This document shows positions 24,501 through 36,500 of a DNA stretch of 64,000 nt, piece by piece (the stretch's first letter is position 1; the number at the start of each line of letters is the position of its first letter). A program made the translations under genes and the position numbers. Under the pieces are notes generated by a model. That model was not told the DNA's origin. It made no database searches and was given only the letters and a program-made list of their open reading frames with translations. The DNA comes from Panicum virgatum (taxonomy: Eukaryota; Streptophyta; Magnoliopsida; Poales; Poaceae), in the NCBI RefSeq assembly GCF_016808335.1, contig NC_053144.1, positions 54,638,195 to 54,702,194 on the forward strand. Direction: 5' to 3'.

Positions 24501-27500
24501 CATGGCCATCCCCAACTACAACTACCTCAAGCTGAAGATGCCGGGTCCGAAGGGCGTCATCACCGTCGGCTCTTCGTTCGAGCATGCCTACGAGTGCGAC
24601 GTCGAGTGCGTTGAGCACGCGGAGGCTCAAGCGGAGGTCGAGACCCTCGCTGCCACCCTTGACAAAATGGCAAGCGAGGCCATGGACTCCACGCACCGAC
24701 ACACGGGAAGCTTCGAGCCCGCCGAGGGTATCAAGAAGGTGCCCCTTGACCCGAGCCACCCCGACGACAAGGCGTTACAGATCAGCGCCACCCTCGACAG
24801 CAAATAGGAAGTGGTGCTCGTCGACTTTCTCCGCGCCAACGCAGACATCTTTGCGTGGGGCCCCTCGGACATGCCTGGCATACCGAGGGAGGTCGCCGAG
24901 CACTCCCTTGATATCCGACCCAACTCCAAGCCGGTGAAGCAACGCCTGCGACGCTTCGACGAGCTCAAGCGCCGGGCTATCGGCGAGGAGTTGCAGAAAC
25001 TTCTAGCGGCTGGGTTCATCAAGGAGGTATTCCATCCCGAGTGGCTAGCTAATCCTGTATTAGTGAAGAAAAAGAATGGAAACTGGAGGATGTGTGTAGA
25101 TTACACAAGTTTAAAAAAAACATGTCCGAAGGTTCCCTTTCCTTTGCCACGTATCGATCAAATTGTAGACTACTGCGGGGTGTGAACTTTTATCCTTTCT
25201 TGATGCTTATTCCGGCTATCACCAAATCAAGATGAAAGAGTCCGACCAGCTCGCGACTTTTTTTATCACACCATTCGGCATGTACTGCTACGTTACGATG
25301 CGCTTTGGCCTCAGAAACGCCGGAGCCACGTATCAGCGGTGTATGCTCCATGTTTTCGGAGACCATCTCGGGCGGAACGTAGAGGCATATGTCGACGATA
25401 TCGTTGTAAAATCTAGGAAGGCGGACGACCTGGTTGCTGATCTCAGGATCGCATTCGATTGCCTACGGGCCAAAGGTGTAAAACTCAACCCCGAGAAGTG
25501 CGTGTTCGGGGTGCCTCGAGGCATGCTCTTGGGCTTCATTGTCTCCCAGCGGGGCATCGAACCCAACCCTGACAAAGTCTCGGCAATCACACGGATGGGA
25601 CCGATCCGGGACCTAAAGGGGGTACAGAGGGTCATAGGATGCCTAGCGTCAGCTCAACTTCCGCCTCGCTTCGCGCGCGGGCGACGGTTCAGATCCCGCC
25701 TTTTCACACATTCATTTGTTACCCGCCTCTCCTGACAGGCGGGCCTGGGCCCCCTTGTCATGGACCGGGCGGCTAACACCAAGCGTGAGCGTCGATTGGC
25801 TTCCAGCGACGGTTCCGGGGCGTGCCGGATGGATCAGGCTTCATAAAGGGCCGAACCGCATACCGCGGTTACTTTTCCGCATTCGCCTTCTTCCTTCCAA
25901 ACATTTGCGTCCCTTTGCCTTCGAGCCTCCTCGCCCCTTGCTCTTCTGCGCAGATTGTTCCTCGCCCCCATAGCAAGATGGCGTCCCTCGTTCGCCCCCG
26001 TCGTTTCCAAACCGAGGCGGAACTAAACATGGTGCGCCGCCTGCTCGGGTGGAGTCCACAGGAGACTGCCTGGGGAATTCGAGCAGGCTCGGTTCCCCTC
26101 GGCAATCTGCGCGCCGGGGAATTTGTGCTGTTTATTTCGCACATTTCCACCGGCGTGGGGCTGCCGATTTCTTCGTTCTTCCTGCTGCTGCTGGAGGATT
26201 TCGGCCTCCAGCTCCAGCATCTCACGCCCCACTCCATCCTTCTGACGTCGATCTTCGTCCACCGATGCGAGATGTTCGTTGGGGTGCGGCCCTGCGTCAT
26301 TCTCTTCCGCCACTTCTTTATCCTGGTGAAGTCCAGGAAGAGCAAAGATGAAGTGGTGAAGTCCGAGGAGCGATCTGCAGACGCCCTACATTCCCGGGCT
26401 TATTGGCGGGAAGTGGGAGGATTGGCGCAAGGAGTGGGTGATCACCACCACCGAAGCCAACGAGCGCCTCGTCATGCCGACCGAGGGACTCGCCTCCGAC
26501 CGCCAGTCCTGGAGGGCCAAGCCGTCCCTGCAGTCGGAGTTTGACCCCGTGCTGAGCAAGATCAGGACGCTGGCGGAGAGCGGCCTCACCTCGCTGCACG
26601 TGCTCGAGTACTTACTGAAGCGCCGGATCGCCCCTCTGAAGCAGCGGCTGCGTCCTGCCTGGAGCTTCACCGGACTCCAAGACTGCAGCAGGACCCACCG
26701 CAGGGAGGGCAGCGATCTGACCCAGGAAGGCCTGGAGGTCGTGGTGCGGGCGGTGACGGGGGAGATCGTCGTCCCGGAGCACCTGATCCTCCCTCAGGGC
26801 GTCGTGTTCCCTCTGCGAGGACTCGAGCCTGAGGGCTGCGGTGCTGGCCACTCTGCCGACCCTCGACGACGGTGGGCTAGCAGCGCGCCAAACTGGGGGC
26901 GACCCGGACCGTGGGATCCGGATCCCGGGTGCGTCCGAGGAACAGGTCGTGCCGAGCGCCGCAGGGTCTGGCCCTTCTGCCAAGGGCAATCAGGCCGTGG
27001 CTGGTAGCTCCGCCGCGAGCGGTGTGGCAGAACCACCTGAATTATCCCGGCTCAAGTGCGCAGGCCATTACCATAAAGGCAACAACAGCTCAAACGCACT
27101 TCAAACGGAACAATTCTTGGTCTGTCGGGTAACGTCCCGATATAACCACCGGTTCTCGGATCGAACAAGCATACCCCGCACGAAGGCGAGTCCAGAGATA
27201 TTACAACCACAAATTTTACAACACAGGTAGTTTCAGTAGTGATTACAAACCAGATCAAACCATTATTACAAAACCAACTTTGGTAAAACAGTTATACAAA
27301 CCACAACTATAAGTTCAGAGTTTAAACAGCGAAAGGTAAAATACGACGGCTACAACACGTCGCAAAAGGACACCAGGCTAGCCCAAGCATGGTATCACTC
27401 GTCATAGTCATTGCCGGTCGAAGACGTATCCCACTCTAAGGACCAGCCAAGAGGCAATGAGCAAGGATAGGTCAAGCTAGCGATCTGTTCCTCAAAACTC

Positions 27501-30500
27501 ATATCTGAAAAAGGGTTTCAACAGCAAGGCTGAGTATTCTAATACTCAGCAAGACTTAACCGCCAACGGGTATACTAAACCCTACTGTAGCTAGACTATG
27601 CAGGTTTTGTGAGGCTCTGGTTTCCTTTTGCTGAAAAACAATAAAGAGTAGGCCCTTACTTTCAAGTTTTAGCTTTCAAGATTCTAGTTGATTAACCATT
27701 CTATGTAAGCAACTACTATCCAATCATGGTAGAAAACTAAGCAAATCAAGATTGATAAATAATATTATTGCTCTTATTACTCTGTGTGGCAAAGGGATCA
27801 AGCAGTCTCATTTCATCGTGAGAGGCGGACGATTCTGAATCGAAATTCAACCTGGCCAGACAAACCTAACACACACGTTTGGAACACCGTCGGGTCGTTT
27901 CCAAACAACCGTTGACCTTTCTTTCCGGCTTGTGGATAGGGTCACTCTCCCCGACTACAGGGCTCCAAGGCCGAACTTTGTCCCTTGAAGTCGTAGTGTT
28001 GCGCAACATAAAAATAAAACATATCCCTAAGAGAGTGAAATGTATATCCACTCCCCGGTCCAATCGGCTAATAGGCTTGCCGCGTACCATATTTACGGCA
28101 TGTGGCTAGTACTTTCAAAAACTTAACCACCGCTACCACACACCGCGACCTTAACAAGTTCATCAACACAGACGGGGTCTCTCATAAGGTCATGATATCG
28201 AACACAACCCCGTCTGGCATCCTTACATTGATAACAGAAAGCAAACAAGCGATTCCTATAAAGCTCGCGAGTGACAGGCAATCACTCGACTTTTACCGGT
28301 CCTATAAGCTTAGCAAGTAGTCGAACTCAGGTCTAGTGTTCAGTACATAGGTTCCTAGGATCATGCATCTAGGGTTTCAATTCAAATCCTAAGAACGGTA
28401 AATGCACAAGCAAATAATAACAGTAAAAGATAAAATTTGAAATATAGGTTATGTCCGGGGCTTGCCTTCTCGGTAGTTGCTAACTATTTCAGCCCTAGGC
28501 TCTTCCGAACTTTGGTCCAGGGCTTCAGTTAGTTCAGCAGTGTTTACTTGAGCTTCGAGATCACCTCCGTCAGACTCCGGGATCAGCTCGTACGTCCCGT
28601 CCGATAAGGCAGTCGTGTCTATATGTAATGCAAGAACAACATTATAAACACACATGGGCAATCGTTTATGGCAACGTATGCTATGGAAACCAGCCTACTG
28701 TGAAAACTCGTGCAAACCACGGCAAAAAGGTCGTCTAAATTCATCAAAAAAATCACACATGCTGATGATATGATGATACACAACCTTGTAAAATATTTTG
28801 TCCAAACTCGACTTCGTTTGTAAGATATAAAAATAACAAATTTCAACCCAGAAAGCTGTCAGATGATTTGTTAGAAATTTGTTATTTTTATATCTCACAA
28901 ACGAAGTCGAGTTTGGACAAGATATTTTACAAGATCGTGTGTCATCATATCATCTGCATGTGTAATTTTTTTGGTAAATTTAGACGACTTTTTTATCGTG
29001 GTTTGCACGGGTTTTCACAGCAGGCTGGTTTCCATAGCATACGTTGCCATCGTTTTATAGAGTAGTTAAATAACAATTTTAACTACACAAGTCATCATGA
29101 TCAACAGCACAAATGAAGTTTACTAACTTCATAAACAAGTGGGGGCGATTTCCTATAACAAATAAGTCATGGTTTGCTAATAAATAAATAACTCAAAGCC
29201 CAAACAGAAATAAATTTTTTTAAAAAATACCCTAAACAGAACATGAACAGATTAAGCTACCCTGTAAAAATCATGCCAAGACATGTATCCAATTAATCAC
29301 AACAAATCATTCATTCAGACAACACCTAGAACAAACTTGAATTATACAGGTTAAACTAAAGCAAAACAGAAGCTCAAAATTTAACAGCAGACCTACACAG
29401 GGATGAATTAACTACTGTGAATTTTTCATGATTTTAGCTACATATAATTAATTCTGAGAAAATAAACAAAACAGACATTAGATTAACAAGATTCATTTTT
29501 ATCTCCTGTTCTAGTCATGAACTGGGCCTCAAACTTTATTTACAAGCTAAACTATTCAAAAAGATCACTCAGAAATATTTTCATGATTTATCAGGAACAG
29601 AAACTATTTATCATAAATAAAGCCTAGTAAACAAGGATTAAAACAATTAAATAGCTACAGAAGAGAACTGAGCACGAAATAATTTTCATAGCAATACTAG
29701 TGTTACAAGAAAAAAACTACCATAAAAATTTCACTGCAGTACAAGGCTTCAACCATTAGTTAAGAAAAAGATAAAACATCTAGTTTTTATGTACCTAGTG
29801 ACACAAATCAACTTGTACAGCAAAAACGTGAAACAAACATACACCATATTTTGATTCTACTGCAAAGAGCTACTCTCAAGGATTCCAGAACAACTTGATT
29901 TGCTAATTCATGAATTTTCTACGAATTTCTATTGAATTTCAAAGTTTGCAGCCAGAAAATACAAAGAAGTCCTTAGAGCACTATTCAACTGAGTCTATGG
30001 CTATTCAAATAACCCCCGGGGTTTTCTTTCTTTCAACCCGAGGTCCCTGGGCCGGGTCAGAGAGGGGAGGCGGTGGTTGACCGGCCGTTTCCCGGCGAGG
30101 GGCTCACCGACGGCGAGGGTAGAGGGGTGTGGGAGCTTCACGGGTTCAAGGCGCACCTCAGGGTGGTCTTGGGGTGCGGGGAGGGGCTCGGAGGCGGCGG
30201 CTCGACGGAGCAGGCGGGTCGGCGGCGGAGTTCGACGGCGGCTAGGGTTCTCCGGTGAGGGTTGGGCGAGGGTAGGTGGTCTGGGAGCTGCGCGGGGTCG
30301 AGGCGCAACTACTGGAGTGGTCAGAGTGGGCGGGGAGGCTGCGGAGCTGCGAGTTCCACTGCGGGCAGGCGGCGGCGGAGCTCAGGCTACGACGGCGAGG
30401 GGGCTTCGGTGGAAATTGGTCGACGGGAAGTAGTCGGGAAGGTGCGCGAGGGTGAGGCGAAGCTTTGGGCGGTGTTGGTGTGGGCGGAGCTGCTCGGGAA

Positions 30501-33500
30501 TGGCGGGTCGACAGCGAGGTGAGCTCGCCGGCGTTCTGCGGAGCGGCGGCGTTCTGCGGCGTGGAATCGAGGGGAATGCAAAAGAGAGAGAGGAATGGAT
30601 TTCTAGGGCTTTTGTAGTGCTCATGCGCGCGCTAGGGGAGGACGGCGGGCTCTGCAGCGGGCGCTCCACGGCGGCGTTGCGGTGGCGGCCGCGGGGACGG
30701 TTCTGGGCTCGGCGGGGCGCGTGGCACGGCCGGGAAGGCTCCAGCGCGAGGCAACAGGCGGGGAAGGAGGAGTATCGCGACGCGTGGGCGCCAGCGCGAA
30801 GCAAAGGTATGGCCGGGAAGGCTCTCCACGGCGCCGGCGGGCGGCTGTCGGTCGGCGGTGGAAAAACAGAGGAAGGAGCTGGAGGAAGGGGATAAGGTCC
30901 GATTTGAAATTTCCAAAACTTCCAGGGACCACTCTGTAAACAAGCAATAACTTTTAAACCAAAACTCAAATGGAAAAGTGCCCAACATGAAAGTTGTTCA
31001 ACTTTTCAAGATCTACAACTTTGATGTTGTGCAAAAATTTATTTGATAAAAAATTCAAGAGCTATTTTTTTAGAAACATAGGAGGGATTTTGAATTCCAA
31101 GGAATTTTGTCTTTTTCAATGCAAATTCACTTTAAACTTAAACTTAAAAGCAAAAATTGCTGCCATGCAATAAATGCACTGAATTTTGCAAAAACACCCT
31201 CCACAAAAGCTATATTCAAATGTAACTATAGAAAGGACCTTTCATAAAATCATAATTACACATATAACCTTTATATTTACAAAAAGGTCCTTTTTCAAGC
31301 AATTCAAGCACATGATGCATATAAAATATACACAACTACTGTGCAGACACCTAGGGTGTTACAAGCGGTCCCGGCCAGGCCCGAAGCAGCTCCGGCGCAT
31401 CGCCGGAGGAGGCGAGCCGGCGCAGGTTGCACCGTAGCGACAGGGCCGCTGAGGAGCCCGCCGCAAAGCGTCAGAGGGCCGCTAAGGACGCGGGCCAGGG
31501 TAGCTCCCGGACCCCCGACTCACGCGGGACCCCTGGAGTAGCCGCGCCGCCACCACCACCGCCGGGAGGTGCCTCTCCCCGGCAGCAACAGCAGCCGCCT
31601 CCACCACCACCGCCACCACCAGGGCAGCAGCAGCAGCCACGAGGTGCGCCTCCGCCGCCGCCACGGCAGAAGCGGTCGCCCAGCCTCCGTGGACGCTGGA
31701 GACCCGGCGCTTCGGGGTAAGTGTTCTTCCGTTCACTCCCTTTATTCCTAGTGCTTCGCTTTTTGCTGAAGAGCTTCTTCTCTTCGTTTGCCAGGGCCTC
31801 TCGCCCAGGCAGCTCTTCCGCCGCCGCTGGCTCGTCAGCGGGGGTCCAGGCGGCCGGTGCCTCGGCGACAACGGCGGAGGCGACTGCGGATGTGGGGACC
31901 TCGGGTGCGGCGACCTCCGCTAACCCATTGGCGCCCAACGCGGCGGCGGCAGATGTGCCAGTGCCAGGCGCAGCAATGCCCGACGCGGTGGCCCCCGAGG
32001 CCCCGGCTACGGCGGCAGACGCGCTGACACCGGGCTTGGCGACGGCGAGCACAACGGCAGCGGACGCAGCAGCGGCAAGCACCTCGGTACCCGTGGGCCC
32101 GTCGTTTGTGCCAGATGTCCCCACCTCCAGCTCCCAACCTGCAGCAGAGGAAGAGCTGAAGGTGGTCTCTGGTAGGGGGCTCTTGCAGGGTCCCCCAGAG
32201 GAGGATGCGGTTCCCCTCCCCCGGGTGCTGGTCCGGGTCCGGCGGGAGTGGACAGCTCTAGAGAGCGAGCGTCAGCGCCTCGGCGACTGGCACATTCGCC
32301 TGGAGGAGCGCACGAAGGCCGTGGCCTCCCGTGTTGCCGCCGCCCGGTCCGAGCTTGAGGCCGACCATGAGTCCTACAGGAAAGGGCTCCGGAAGGTGTT
32401 CGACCGGGAGCTCGCGGCGGCGGGACGGGAGAAAGCCCTGGCGCTGCGGGAGGAGGCTATTGCCAAGGAGGAGGCCAGCCTTGCAGCCCAGCGATCCGAA
32501 CTCGAGTCTCGCAGCCAGGGACTCGAGGTCCGCAAGCAGGAGGTCGACAAACTCTCCGAGTCCCTGCATCAACGGCGCCAGGAGCTGCAGGAGACTGCCA
32601 GCCAGCAGGCTGTTGCCGAGATGGAGCTCGAGGAGGAGAGGAAGTCCCTGGCACGGCGGGAATCTCTCACCACCAGCATGGAGCAGGCCCTTGCGCGCCA
32701 GCGCGAGTGTCTTAAGACCCTGAAGGAGTCAGCGGCGCGGAAGGAGGCCTCGCTCCAGGAGAAGACCCGCCAGCTGGAGGCGGCTCAGGCGGCACTGGAT
32801 GCCCAGGTGTAGGAGGCGGTCCAGGAGGCAGCCCGGAAGCTGCAGGAGGACCAGCGCATGGGGACCTAGCGAATCATCGACTGGGCGAACGAAGCAAGCT
32901 CAGCTCTGGTGCCACTTGGAATTAGTCCAATCCAAGTGGCGGAGCCGCCAGCTTCAATTGCTGACGCCCTGCCAGTGCTGAACTCTGCTTCAGATAGACT
33001 CCGGCGCCTGGAGCCGATCCTCGCTGGCCACCTTGAAGCCAAGGGCCGTGAGCTGTGCCAGATGGTGGCGGAGTACATTTTGACCTGCCTCCGGAGCCAC
33101 GACCCTGCCATCTCACTAGCCCCTGTCGTCGATGGTCCAGTGGCGGAGACGGAGGCCTCCGCTCGGGAAAGCGTGCGGGAGGTCGTCGACTTTGTAGCTG
33201 CTTATTTCAAGCGGGAGCCTGCAGATTCCTGAGCTAGACCATCACAGCAGTAGAACTTTTGTTTTTTGTGTTATATAAAAACATTGTACTTGTTGAAATT
33301 TTAATAGAAGAAATTTCAACTTAGCTGTTTGTCAGTTGCTCTGGTTTGCGGTATGCAGTACCCCGGCGCCCTGGCCCCCTGGTAGATAGGTTCAGTTGTT
33401 AGAACCTATCTGCCATCCGAGCCCAGAAGACGCTCCGGACCCCCCTATGAGGTTGAACAAGTGTTCTTGGGCATAGGTGTAGCACAAATTGTAAGTCAAA

Positions 33501-36500
33501 CGAGCGACTTATTCCCTGATTAGCAGAAAAAACTACAGAGAGGAAAATCAAACTCGCTGGGATGGTAGTAATGATACTGCAACTTTGCTGTTTGACGCAT
33601 GCAGAATCGATCCTTGGCATCTGGCTCAAAGCGTACGCTCCGAGCCCCCTGGGATACAGGCTCAGTTGTTTGAGTCTGTCTACCACCGAGACTGGACCTT
33701 GATCTGCATGAATCCTTAAAGCGGATGCCGTGGCCCCCTGGTAGGTAGGCTCAATGGTTTGAGGCTAGCTACCACCAGTCAAGGCTTAACCTGCATACCA
33801 GTCAAAATCAAAGCTTAGTAGCAGGCCCGCGGGACCTATTCTGAACTGGCCCCAAGCTAGTGTGAGGTCCGGAGCTCCGGATACGCAGGTCCAGGCAGCA
33901 CGATGCTTGTTACAGAGTGGTGGAGTGTGTAAGCTTAGGGTACGGAACCAGGCTAAGCCGCTACACAGGGCTCCGGACCACTCCAGAAAACAATCACGAC
34001 TTTACCGGACCTGGCTCCGACGTTCCGAACCCCTCCCTAGCAATGGGTGAGGCCATTCTGTCGTAATCGATCATTTGATATATGGAGCTGGACCTGCCGC
34101 GTAGGCCTTAAGAAGCCAACCCTTGAGCTAGAACGAGGTCCGGGCCCCTAATTACCCAGTTCCGGGTACTAGAGCACTCGTTATAGGGTGGTGGAGCGTG
34201 TAGGCTTTGGTATGGAACCGGCTAAGCGGCTACACAGGACTCCGGACCATCCCAGGAAACAAGCACCCCCTCTCCAGAGCAGGTCCCTAGGGGTCCAGAC
34301 CCCTCTCTCAGCAGCAAGGGGGTCCGGACCTGTACGGCAGTCCGGCAACTCAATACAGATCTTAGCTGTAGCGACAAGAGTGGAAGTCCGCGCGGGGGGT
34401 AGAAAGGGAAAAGCTCAAGAATCGAAATGCGAAATAAAATTTTGACACAAAGACAAAACTAGGAGCAAATCTTTCCTTTGCAACTTGATATACATGGCTT
34501 GCGCGATGGATGTCAGAGGCCGGGTATATGAGGGCGGACCTCTACGGCTCTGGGCCGCGCGTTAATGCTAGCCGATGGTGCGATGGATGCCAGAGGCCGG
34601 GTTTACGAGGACGAACCCCCACTGCTCTGGACCGCACGCTGATCATATCTTATTACAAAGGAAAAATTCATTTCCTGCTCTGTCTAAGCGTAAAACTTAT
34701 GCAGATGCTCTATGTTCCATGGGTTGGGTAGCGGCACCTCTTCTTCTGTGGCAAGGCGAACGCATCCGGGCCAGCATACTTCTGTAACCTTGAAGGGACC
34801 CTCCCAGCTGGGGGAGAGTTTATGGAGCCCTGCTCAGTTCAGGATCTGCCTTAGGACGAGGTCCCCAGCCCGGAGCTCCCTACTGTGCACGAACCGTTGA
34901 TGATAACGCCTGAGCGCCTAGTTGTAGCATGCATTTCGGATTGCTGTTCACCACCTTCGTTCGTTAACGAAGTCCACATCGTCACGCCGCATTTTTTTCT
35001 GCATAAATTCGTCAAAAGCCTGGACCCGTGGTGAGCCCAGGTGAATTTCTGGGGGAAGTCATGCTTCAGCCCCGTAGACCAGGAAGAATGGGGTCTCCCC
35101 GGTGGCTCGGCTGGGTGTGGTCCAGTTGCCCCATAGCACGCACGGAAGCTCATCAACCCATTTTGCACCATGCTTCTTCAAGCTGTTATAGGTGCGGGTC
35201 TTGAGTCCCCTAAGGACCTCTCCATTCGCTCTCTCGACCTGTCCATTGCTGCGGGGATGTGCCACGGACGCAAAGCATAGCTGGATGTCGATGTCCTCGC
35301 AGTACTCTTGGAAGAGTCTGCTTTTGAATTGGGTCCCGTTGTCCGCGGTGATGCGGTTTGGGATGCCAAATTTGCACACAATGGACTTAAGGAATGCGAC
35401 TGCTGATTTTTTGGTGATGTTCACCACAAGGGTAACCTCCGGCCATTTTGTGAATTTGTTAATGGCGATGTAGAGGAATCGGTACCCGCCGACGGCCCGG
35501 GGTAACGGCCCCAGGATATCCACGCCCCCATATGGTAAATGGCCATGAGGGCGGGATCATTTGCAGAACTTGAGCCGGTGTGTGTATTTACTTTGCATGG
35601 AACTGGCATGCTTTGCAGGACCTTACTAGCTCAGCAGCATCCTGGAGTGCTGTCGGCCAGTAGAAGCCATGCCGAAAGGCCTTACCAACAAGCGTGCGAG
35701 ATGAATGAATTCCACACTCGCCTCCATGGATCTCCGCGAGCAACTCGCGGCCCTCTTCCTGGGAAATGCACCGCATGAGGATATCATTAGCGCCACGGCG
35801 GTAGAGATCCCCTTCTACCACCGCGTAGCGTTTAGCCAATCGTACTATGCACTCAGCGGACACATCGTCATCAGGAAAGATATTGTCTTTCAGGTAGTCC
35901 CGGATCTCGGAGATCCATGCATCGGGACCTCCCTGAGCAGGTGGGAGTGGCGCTATGAGATCTCCAAGGTCCTCAACAGCGCACACAACCCTGGGCGGGC
36001 ACCACGGATGGAATGCCGCCGAGACCGCTAGCTTCGAGGTGCTAGCTTGATCCCCTTTACCCAGTTCGGCAGGCTGGGCGGTAGGTCTCAGCAACCGTCT
36101 TTCGAAGACGCCCTCGGGCATGGGTGCCCAGGTAGATGCTCTCGCGGAGAGATCATCTGCTGCTGAGTTGAATTCGTGGGGAACATGTTGCAGTTCCAAG
36201 GTGTCGAGGTCCTTCTCGAGCTTCCTCACGTGAATGAGGTATGCCGAGAGCTGGGGATTGTTGCAGCTGCAATCCCCCCGGACCTGCTTGATGATCAGCT
36301 GAGAATCTCCCTTCACCAGGAGCTGTCGGACCCCCAGAGACAGGGCTTGTGTCAGGCCAAAGATCAAAGCTTCATACTCTGCCATGTGGTTGGTGGCCTT
36401 GAACTCAAAGTGCACCATATACTTCAGCTGATCTCCGTTTGGGTCGATGAGGACCACACCAGCTCCAGCCCACTGCTTGCGGACGGACCCGTCCAAGAAG

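Larger units (their letters stand above)
20130..25650 (+). mobile_element. Second Ty3/gypsy element (plus strand), 3' truncated
   Basis: The 5' LTR (20130-21591) is followed by a primer-binding site (21593-21611), gag, protease and the first part of reverse transcriptase. Homology ends near 25650, after the RT segment GVQRVIGCLAS. RNase H, integrase and a 3' LTR are absent. It was inserted into the 3' LTR of the Tat element, and a later deletion appears to have removed its 3' half together with the neighbouring part of the host element. Confidence 0.8.
25978..33232 (+). pseudogene. Antisense extra ORF of the Tat element (PF04195-type plus coiled coil), disrupted
   Basis: It runs opposite to the host element's gag-pol. 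Starting at ATG 25978, the protein shows the 'putative gypsy type transposon' domain (GVGLPISSFFLLLLEDFGLQ, then CEMFVGVRP). After a frame change near 26350-26400 it continues with YIPGLIGGKWEDWRKEW and RRIAPLKQR. A solo LTR splits it at 27022. It resumes at 31369 with Pro/Gln-rich sequence, then a GT-AG intron candidate (31719-31795: GTAAGTGTTC to TTTGCCAG). A long heptad-like coiled coil (about 32250-32810) and a helical C-terminus ending at TGA 33230-33232 follow. In-frame TAG codons at 32810-32812 and about 32867 also break it. Extra ORFs of this kind are known in plant Tat elements; their function is unknown. Confidence 0.7.

Noticed and set aside
30073..30969. GC-rich frames on both strands inside the solo LTR
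   Set aside because: Low-complexity Arg/Gly/Pro composition, no domain, and located inside a non-coding LTR.
33360..34660. Possible CRISPR-like array
   Set aside because: The repeats are few, unequal and imperfect, in a plant retrotransposon, with no cas genes.
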